Assembly: GCF_000485595.1 (NCBI RefSeq)
Contig: NW_014577082.1
Location: 505,228 to 527,177 of the forward strand
Direction of reading: 5' to 3'
Source: Priapulus caudatus
Lineage: Eukaryota; Priapulida; Priapulimorpha; Priapulimorphida; Priapulidae
Length of the DNA: 21,950 nt
The notes below the pieces were generated by a model. That model worked only from the letters and a program-made list of their open reading frames with translations. It was not told the origin of the DNA and ran no database searches. Shown here in pieces: positions 15,425 through 21,950 of the stretch (the first letter of the stretch is position 1; the number at the start of each line of letters is the position of its first letter). Position numbers and translations under genes: made by a program.

Positions 15425-18400
15425 CCGATACCAGCCCTGGCAAGAACATTTGCTGCCCCAGCCCTGCCACGAACACTCGCCTGCCCCAGTCCTGCAGCTG
15501 AACACTGGCTGCCCATCCCTGGCCAAGCTGACACTGGCTCCCGCCGCCAGTCCTGTCCAGCTGAAGCACTGCTGCCGGTCCAGCCCTGCAGCTTAGCACT
15601 GCTGCCCCACCTTGCCAGCTTAGCACGCCTGCCCCAGCCTGCACTTAGACTGGCTGCCCAGCCTGCCTTGCTTGAGCCTGCCGAGCTACATTGCTGCCGC
15701 GCAGCCCTGCCAGCTGAACACTGCTCCACCCTGCCAGATTAGCACTGCTGCCCCAGCCTCTGCCAGCTTAACTACTGCCACCCAGTCACTGCAGCAATTA
15801 GCACTGGCCTGCCGCAGCCGTGCGCAGCTAGTCACTCGGCCTGCCGCCAGCCTGACCTGCTGTACTCTGCAGCCTACACAACTGCCTGCCCGCACCTGCC
15901 AGCTGACACTGCTGCCCCCCGCGCCAGCCTAGCACCTGCCTGCCCCAGCCTGGCCAGCTTAGGCACTGGTCCTGCCCAGCCTGCCACTTAGCACTCGCTG
16001 CCCCAGCGTCTTCTGCCAGCTTAGCGACTCGCTTGCCGCCAGCCTGCCTGCGCTAGCCTGCGCAGCTTAACATGTCGCGCCAGCGCCTGGCCAGCTTGAT
16101 ACACTGCCTGCCCAGCCTGCAGTGAAGACGGCCTGCCCCCAGCCTGCCAGCTTATAGCACTGCATGCCCCATGCCCTGCTAGCTTTTAGCACTGCTGCCC
16201 CCGCCCCGTCAGCTTAGCACTGCGTGCCCAGCCCTGGGCCAGTCTTAGCACTGCCGTGCCAGCCCTGCTCTGCTGTAGCCCTGCCAGCTTAACATTAGTC
16301 TGCCCCCGCCCGCTGGCCACTGAACCTTTGCCTGCGCCAGCGCTGCCACTTAGGCACTGCTGCCCAGCCCTGCAGCTGAACACTTGCTCACCACCAGTCA
16401 TTGGCCAGCTTAGGCACTCGCCTGCCCCAGCCCTGGCCAGCCTTATGGCACTGTCCGTGCCCAGCCTGCTGCGTAGCTTGCCAGCTTAACACCTGCCGTC
16501 CCAGCCTGCCAGTGAACACTGCCTGCCCCAGCACTGCAAGCTTAGACTGCCTCCCAGCCGTCTGCAGCTTTAGCAGCTGTGCCTGGCCCAAGCCCCTGCC
16601 AGCTTAGCACTGCCTGCCCCAGCCCTGCCAGCTTAGGCACTGCTGCCCACAAGCCTGCCTGCTGTACTTGCCAGCTTAAATTGCTGCGCCCAGCCCTGCG
16701 AGCTGAACACTGCCTGCCACCAGCCGTCTGGCCAGCTTAGCAGCTGCCTGCCCAGCCGCGTGCCAGCTGAACACTCGGCCACCCGTCCCGCCAGCTTAGC
16801 AACGGCCTTGCCCAGCAGCCCTGCAGCTTAGCATCTGCCTCCCCGAGCGCGCTGCTGCTGAGCACCTGGCCAGCATTAACCTTGCTGCGCCCAGGCCCTG
16901 CAGCTTTACATTGCCTGCCCGCGCCTGCCACTAGCATGCCTGCCCCAGCCTGCACTGCTGTAGCCTGCCAAGCGTATACACTGCTCGACCCAGTCCTGCC
17001 AGCTAGCACTGCTGCCCAGCCCTTGCCAGCTTAGCACTGGCCTGCCCCAGCCTGCACTGAACACTGCCTGCCGCCAGCCGCTGCCTGTAGGCCCCTGCCA
17101 GCCTTAACACTGGCCTACTCCCATGTCCTCCAACTTATGCACGCTCCCAGTCCTGCTGATGTAGCGCCTGCCAGCTAACACTGGCCAACGCCATCTGCAG
17201 CTTAGGACTGGCCTGCCCAGCCCTGCAGCTTAACACTGCCATACGTAGCTTCTGCTAGCCTTAACATTGCCGTGGTCCCAGCCCTGCCTAGCTTTCATTG
17301 CCTCCCAGCCCTGCCAGCTGAAACATGCCATGCCCCAGCCCTAGCCAGCTGAACATGTGCCTGCCTCCAGCCCTGCCAGCTTAAGCACGGCGCTACCGAC
17401 AGCCTGTCCAGCTGAACATTGGCTCCCGCAGCCGCGCCGCCACTGAAACAATTGCCTGTCCAGCCCGCCGCACTGACATTGCCTGTCCCAGCCCTGCACC
17501 GCTGAACACTGGCCTGCCCCAGCCCTCTTGCCTGGTGTATGGCCCTGCCAGCTTAACAGCTGGCCTACCCAGTCCTGCCAGCTAGCAACGCTGCTGTACC
17601 TGACCTAGCTAACACTGCTGCCCCATCCTGCCATCTTACACAATGCCTGCCTTCTAGCCACTGCCAGCTTAACACTGCTGCCTCAGCCCTGCAGCTGTAG
17701 CCAGCTGCTAGCTAACACTGCATGCCCTCAGCCCTGCCAGCCTGAAACTGCTGCTGTAGCTCTGCAGCTGAACATGCTGGCCCGCACCGCACTGCCAGCT
17801 TAACATTGCCTAGCCCGCAGCCCTCCAGCTGAATATTGCCTACCGCCAAACCTGCCAACTGAAACATTGCCTTGTCCCAGCAACTGCCAGCTTCCATGGT
17901 CTACCCCAGCCCTGCCAGCTGAATATTGCCTACCCAACCCTGCCACTGAACATTGGCTATCCAGACGCCTGCCACGAATATTGCCTACCCCAGCCATGCC
18001 AGCTGAATAGCTACCCCTAAGCTGCCTACTGAAATCATTGCTTTCCCAGCCCGGCACTGAATATTGCCTGCCCAGCCCGCCAGCTGAACATTCGCTGCTC
18101 AGCCCTGCCAGTGAACAGCATGCCTGCGCCGGCACTGCAGGCTAACATTGCCTGCCTCAGCCCTCAGCTGAACATTGCTGCCGCCAGCCCTGCCACTGAA
18201 CATTTGCCGTGCCCCAGGCCCTGGCCAGCTGAAGCTTGCTGCGCCAGCCTGCCAGCGAACATTGGGCCTACCCATACCCTGCAGCTGAACATTGCCTACC
18301 CAACCCTGCAGTGAATATGGCCGTACCCCAGCCTGGCCACTGAATAATTTTTTTATGCCGTACCCCACTTCCAACTGAACATTGCCTGTCCAGCCTCTAG

Positions 18401-18720
18401 CTGAACATTCGCCGTGCCCAGCCTGCCAGCTAACATTGCCTAACCCAACCTGCCCAGCTAATATTGCCGACCCCAGCCCCCTGCAGCTGAAATTGCATGC
18501 CCAGCCGTCTGGCCAGCTGAACATTGCCTGCCGCCAGCCCTGCCAGCTTGAACATTGCCCTGCCCGGAGCCTGCAAGCTGGAAATTGCTGCCCAGTCCCT
18601 GCCAGCTGAAAATTGCCTGCCCAGCCTGCCAGCTGAAATTCGAGCTGCCCACAGCCCTGCAGTGAACCTGCCTGCCCCAGCCCGCCAGCTGAACACTGCT
18701 GCTGTGCGCTGCCACTGCCG
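15425..18720. repeat. 3.3-kb minisatellite array, ~30-bp unit
   Basis: More than 100 head-to-tail copies of a unit near CAGCCCTGCCAGCTTAGCAC followed by TGCCTGCCC (29-30 bp). In the proximal half (to about 16800) the core reads CTTAGCACTG; in the distal half (about 17300-18680) it reads CTGAACATTG, with a transition zone between. Longer units with an inserted TGCTGTAGC recur (16270, 16660, 16960, 17155, 17750). Nearly every copy has 1-3 base indels, and open frames across it are meaningless. The array fills almost the whole intron between the DEKWYD exon and the exon candidate near 18751. Confidence 0.95.
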
Positions 18721-18750
18721 CCAACACTCGATTTAGAGTTCGATACGTAC

Positions 18751-18984
18751 GCTGCTGCTTCAGTGCAGCTCGCCGATCGGCGGCATTGTATTTCAGTCCA
18801 CGTCTCGTCCTGCGGCTCGCGACGTTAGTGTGGCGACCGGGGACTCGCGCGTGCCCCGCCGTGGCGGCGCGGCAGCAGCGGGCGGCGTGCCCGCGTCCCA
18901 GGCCTGAGCCTCCCTGCAGGAACTGTCCTTCCCCGGAACCCTGCCGGGAGCTGAAGCCTTCCGATGACTTGTAGGAGACGTGAC
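18751..18984 (-). CDS. Candidate SIPA1L exon, frame ambiguous
   Basis: A GC-rich unique block follows a plausible acceptor (CCGTTCTGCAG before 18984) between two repeats and is probably exonic. Two readings are possible. The first encodes HVSYKSSEGFSSRQGSGEGQ and onwards, has strong GC3, and ends at the good donor GC|GTACGT (18750) in phase 1; its phases fit neither neighbour. The second starts VTSPTSHRKASAPGRVPGKD, is phase 0, and is open only to a stop near 18789; a weak GAC|GTGGAC donor just before it would connect in phase to both visible neighbours. Neither shows a recognisable domain; both look like disordered linker. The coordinates given use the first reading. Confidence 0.5.
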
Positions 18985-19017
18985 CTGCAGAACGGAGCGC
19001 CGCGCGGATTGTTAAAA

Positions 19018-19310
19018 AGCCCCACTCGTGCATATCCGTGATCTCAACACCACCCCCCCTGCGAACAAACTTACAGAACGCGAGCACGCGCTGTAGCCCC
19101 ACTCGTGCATATCCATGATCCCCCCCCCCTGCGTACAAACTTACAGAACGCGAGCACGTGCCGTAGCCCCACTCGTACATATCCGTGATCTCACAATCCC
19201 CCGCATACAAACTCGGCTAAGACATGTGCTCTAAACATGTGCTGTCGCCTCGGTTCACTTATTCGTACATATACCTGCTCTCATTACCCCGCGTACAAAC
19301 TCGGCTGAGC
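19018..19310. repeat. 70-85-bp minisatellite carrying splice-like motifs
   Basis: Four copies start near 19018, 19095, 19165 and 19249, with the blocks AGCCCCACTCGT, CATATCCGTGATC, C runs and GCGTACAAAC; the fourth is diverged. On the minus strand the first two copies include TTCTGTAAGTTTG (a good donor consensus, GTAAGT at 19074-19069 and 19144-19139) and CGCAGGGGG (acceptor-like). The array lies directly upstream of the exon candidate at 18984. Confidence 0.85.
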
Positions 19311-19326
19311 GATATAAATGACACTA

Positions 19327-20537
19327 TAGCTCACCTTGGGTGTGATAGAAGAGGGAGATGATATTTAAAATTTGGTAAAGGTTTCATTTATGACGGACCG
19401 AAATATGACCAGATGTCCTTATTCCCTGTTTTATACTAATAGAAATTTTACTATTTTGTTTCAGGGTTACTTTTGATGTGAAAATAAATGTTTCAGATCT
19501 GAAGTCTGAAATCTGGGCGAGAGATGGCGCTATGCCTAAATGATCGGCATTTTGGTTTTCGATTATCGCGCAAATTAAAGTAATAAAATATTCCAGTCAA
19601 ATTACTGTAACGAAGAATCTAAAACACAATATTACACGTAGGTATGATTAGGTAGGTAGGTAGGTAGGTAAATTAAACAAAATCGAATGAATCTTGATGG
19701 CCATTTCCATTTTTGCCAAAAAGTGGGCGTGGCTCGAAAGTAGGTCGACTGGCGTGCTCCAAAATAGGACGTTCAAATCTCTCCCATAGGAGTAACAACT
19801 GTATGCAATTTGAAACACGTGGTTAAAACAGTTCTTGAGTTATCGTTGACCGTAGGCAGACACTGAAATGCATTTCCAAAATCAACCTAATTTGCATAAT
19901 TAAAAAAAAAATCAAAACCCGTGTGATATGTTTTGGGGCCAGTCCTTATTCATTTACATACCAAAAATGAGCAAAATCCGTTGAACCTGAACTGACTTAA
20001 GGCCATTTCCATTTTTACCAAAAAGTGGGCGTGGCTCAAAAGTAGGTTGACTGGCGTGCTCCAAAATAGGACGTTCAAATCTCTCCCATAGGAGTAACAA
20101 CTGTATGCAATTTGAAACACGTGGTTCAAACAGTTCTTGAGTTATCGTTGACCGTAGGCAGACACTGAAATGCATTTCCAAAATCTACCTAATTTTGCAT
20201 AATCAAAACCCGTGTGATATGTTTTGGTGCCAGTGCTTATTCATTTACATACCAAAAATGAGCAAAATCCGTTGAACCTGAACTGACTTATGGACATTTC
20301 CATTTTTTTCCAAAAAGTGGGCGTGGCTCAAAAGTAGGTTGACTGGCGTGCTCCAAAATAGGACGTTCAACTCTCTCCCATAGGAGTAACAAGTGTATGC
20401 AATTTGAAACATGTGGATCAAACGGTTCTCAAGTTATCGTTGACTGTAGCCAAATGTTGACGGACGGACGGACGGACAGACGTACAACGAACGACGCCCC
20501 ATGACAATAGCTCATCTTGACGATGTCAAAGTGAGCT
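19327..20537. mobile_element. TIR element with ~300-bp internal tandem repeats
   Basis: The element appears to run from TAGCTCACCTTG (about 19327) to the inverted CAAAGTGAGCTA (about 20526-20537). Inside, a unit containing AAGTGGGCGTGGCTC, GGACGTTCAA and CTCCCATAGGAGTAACAA occurs three times (19721, 20023 and 20315; periods about 302 and 292). The right end has GACGGACGGACGGACAGACG then CCCCATGACAATAGCTCA. This layout (TIR, tandem core units, GACGGACG box and AGCTCA end) is typical of abundant non-autonomous elements in marine invertebrate genomes. A short TAGG repeat sits at 19651-19669. No protein is encoded. Confidence 0.75.
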
Positions 20538-20753
20538 AAAAACTAGCACTAAAGCCGCATGTCACGATGGCATCACTCGGGCATGTATCCATGGTTACTT
20601 ACATAGCGGCAGCTGTACGCATTTATTATTAATTATCGTTATGATCAGGAGTAAACTCTCGATCGCGGATAGACGTTAGATTAATCAGGAAGGAGAGATG
20701 TGCCCACTGGCAGCATGAATACTGTGTGAAGGATAAGGGACAGGCTGGCTCAC

Positions 20754-20871
20754 CTCTACGCCCTGCGTGACGGCTACAAGCCGCTGACATATCTCCTTCA
20801 CCTCGTCGACAATGTCATGATCGATGGTCCTGATGACAACACACTCACCGTGCCGGTAGTAGATTCTCAAA
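20754..20871 (-). CDS. Sipa1l: SIPA1L exon: RapGAP-to-PDZ linker
   Basis: The 118-base exon is one base plus 39 codons, following CTCTCGGCTGCAG and ending in phase 0 at GTAGAG|GTGAGC. It encodes LRIYYRHGECVVIRTIDHDI, then VDEVKEICQRLVAVTQGVE. This aligns with the SIPA1L1 stretch VLYVRGHGVAISVDEEDI and ELKEVIKRLKAVTQGCE, which sits between the RapGAP catalytic domain and the PDZ domain. The catalytic exons lie beyond base 21950. The residues that should follow (the ETVEMTLRRN start of PDZ) were not found in the window. Confidence 0.93.
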
Positions 20872-21950
20872 CTGCAGCCGAGAGAGCAACCATTACTAGC
20901 AGCAGCCACAACGTTATGACAACATTGAATTATGGTATATGACAGTCGCATTGCGAGTGTAATCCATATGTAATCCATATCCGAGCGTAAATATAACGCC
21001 TGTGGTTACGCGCACATGCGTCTAAACAAAGGAATTGCTCCGACCGGCTGTGATTTGGAGGGAATAAAAAATGACCCCGCCCACGTCTCTGCGCCGAATA
21101 CGCTATGCATGACCTGGTAAGAACGTGTACAACAATGATATGAGAGCAACGATTGATTACATTGTCTATATACATTCAGCTTATACGACACATGTCTTAG
21201 CCTATGTCCTGTGAATTTTGAAGTCTCAGTGAACGCGATTAGTCTAATTAATTAGCAAATATGCAACGCGTGTCAGCTATGACCCGGTGAAAGAAACGTC
21301 ACGAAATTATTTTATCATCTCCCAAAGAATCGAAAAGTGTGTGGGGGTAATATTTTATCCTCCAATCTGCAGGTCGGAGCAATTCTCCGCTGTTTAGACG
21401 CAATGTGTTACGGCCGACACGTTCCATCCATGACAAAGCTACATACAGATCCAAATCCAGCGTCCACGAATTAAGGCCTACAACCCCTTTCTAACTCGTG
21501 TGCTTTCCTGGATTAAACGACTTGGCTTCAAAAGTACAACAATAAAATCTTTTTGAATAAAATACTACCCAATGCAAGTAAGTATTAATGGTAAAAACTT
21601 ATTGGTTATTTGTTATTTACCTGGCAAAATATACGTTGGGTTTCACATAAGAATATAACTCGGACAGCGTACCTGGAGCTGGGCGTCCGTAACACTTTAT
21701 ATTCCGCATGTGACTATCCAATTATACGTGTTTAATGAGGATGAATGATCGAGAAGGCGGTAACGAGCGACTGCAACGTCGTATTTCTTATCAGCCGGGT
21801 ATAATAAATCGGACTGGCTTTTTAATCAGTCGAACGATAGTATGGATGTACAGTCTGCCGTTATAATAGAATGTCGTACGCGCCTACACGGGTAAAGGCT
21901 TCGTCGCCTCAGAGCAAAATGTCGGCTGTAAATACAATTGGCCGCCCAGC
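20872..21950 (-). other. SIPA1L upstream intron, no feature seen
   Basis: About 1.1 kb of AT-rich unique sequence. A CCAG|GTACGC donor-like site on the minus strand near 21672 lacks a convincing exon before it. I see no further coding exon, RNA gene or transposon here. Confidence 0.5.

Noticed and set aside
15415-18700. Many open frames with Gly/Ala/Trp-rich repeats in the 30-bp array
   Set aside because: A period divisible by three opens frames by chance, and frequent indels break each one. No splice or homology support.
15425-18720. CRISPR-like regular repeats
   Set aside because: Units are directly adjacent with no unique spacers, and the context is a spliced animal gene.
21650-21700. 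Minus-strand CCAG|GTACGC as the donor of another SIPA1L exon
   Set aside because: The sequence before it does not give an open, family-like peptide with a credible acceptor.

Overview
This window is animal nuclear DNA, most likely from an invertebrate. It holds two spliced protein genes with GT-AG introns, many microsatellites and minisatellites, and several short non-autonomous transposons. The proteins are clearly metazoan, and the exon GC content is well above that of the AT-rich introns and flanks. I cannot name the species.

Plus strand, about 1-7100: the 3' part of a numb gene, the endocytic adaptor and Notch/cell-fate determinant. Five coding exons (463-603, 879-1065, 3681-3887, 4133-4291, 4832-5007) join with fully consistent phases into 289 codons. 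They encode the second half of the PTB domain, the NumbF-type central region with two conserved phosphoserine contexts, and a C-terminus with DPF and NPF endocytic motifs. The N-terminal exons lie before base 1. A 3' UTR of up to about 2 kb probably ends near an AATAAA at 7079. The introns carry a fold-back element, two short elements with perfect 8-bp target duplications (hAT type), and a tandem duplication of a splice-acceptor region.

Minus strand, about 21950-7300, convergent with numb: the 3' part of a SIPA1L/SPAR-type Rap GTPase-activating protein gene. Recognised exons, in transcript order, are 20871-20754 (RapGAP-to-PDZ linker), a candidate near 18984-18751, 15349-15238, 14813-14699, 12862-12682, 12315-11988 (SPAR_C core), 11303-10808 (a coding 27-bp minisatellite), 10457-10367 and 9960-9817 (C-terminal coiled coil and stop). 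The seven exons from 15349 to 9817 join in perfect phase into 488 codons. The PDZ core that normally follows the first exon is not visible in the window.

SIPA1L introns are loaded with repeats: a 3.3-kb array of a roughly 30-bp unit (15425-18720), a 1.3-kb CAG/CAC-rich array (13380-14690), long GA, CA and CGCA tracts, and a transposon-like element with 300-bp internal tandem repeats (19327-20537). The high small-indel noise in the two large arrays suggests either very degenerate repeats or poorly polished gap-fill.

I found no complete new multi-gene system. The observations most worth following are a hAT MITE that looks strikingly like a mammalian repeat, two near-perfect hairpins each framed by 7-bp direct repeats, the lineage-specific coding minisatellite in SIPA1L, the apparently missing PDZ exon, and an in-frame alternative acceptor made by tandem duplication in numb.
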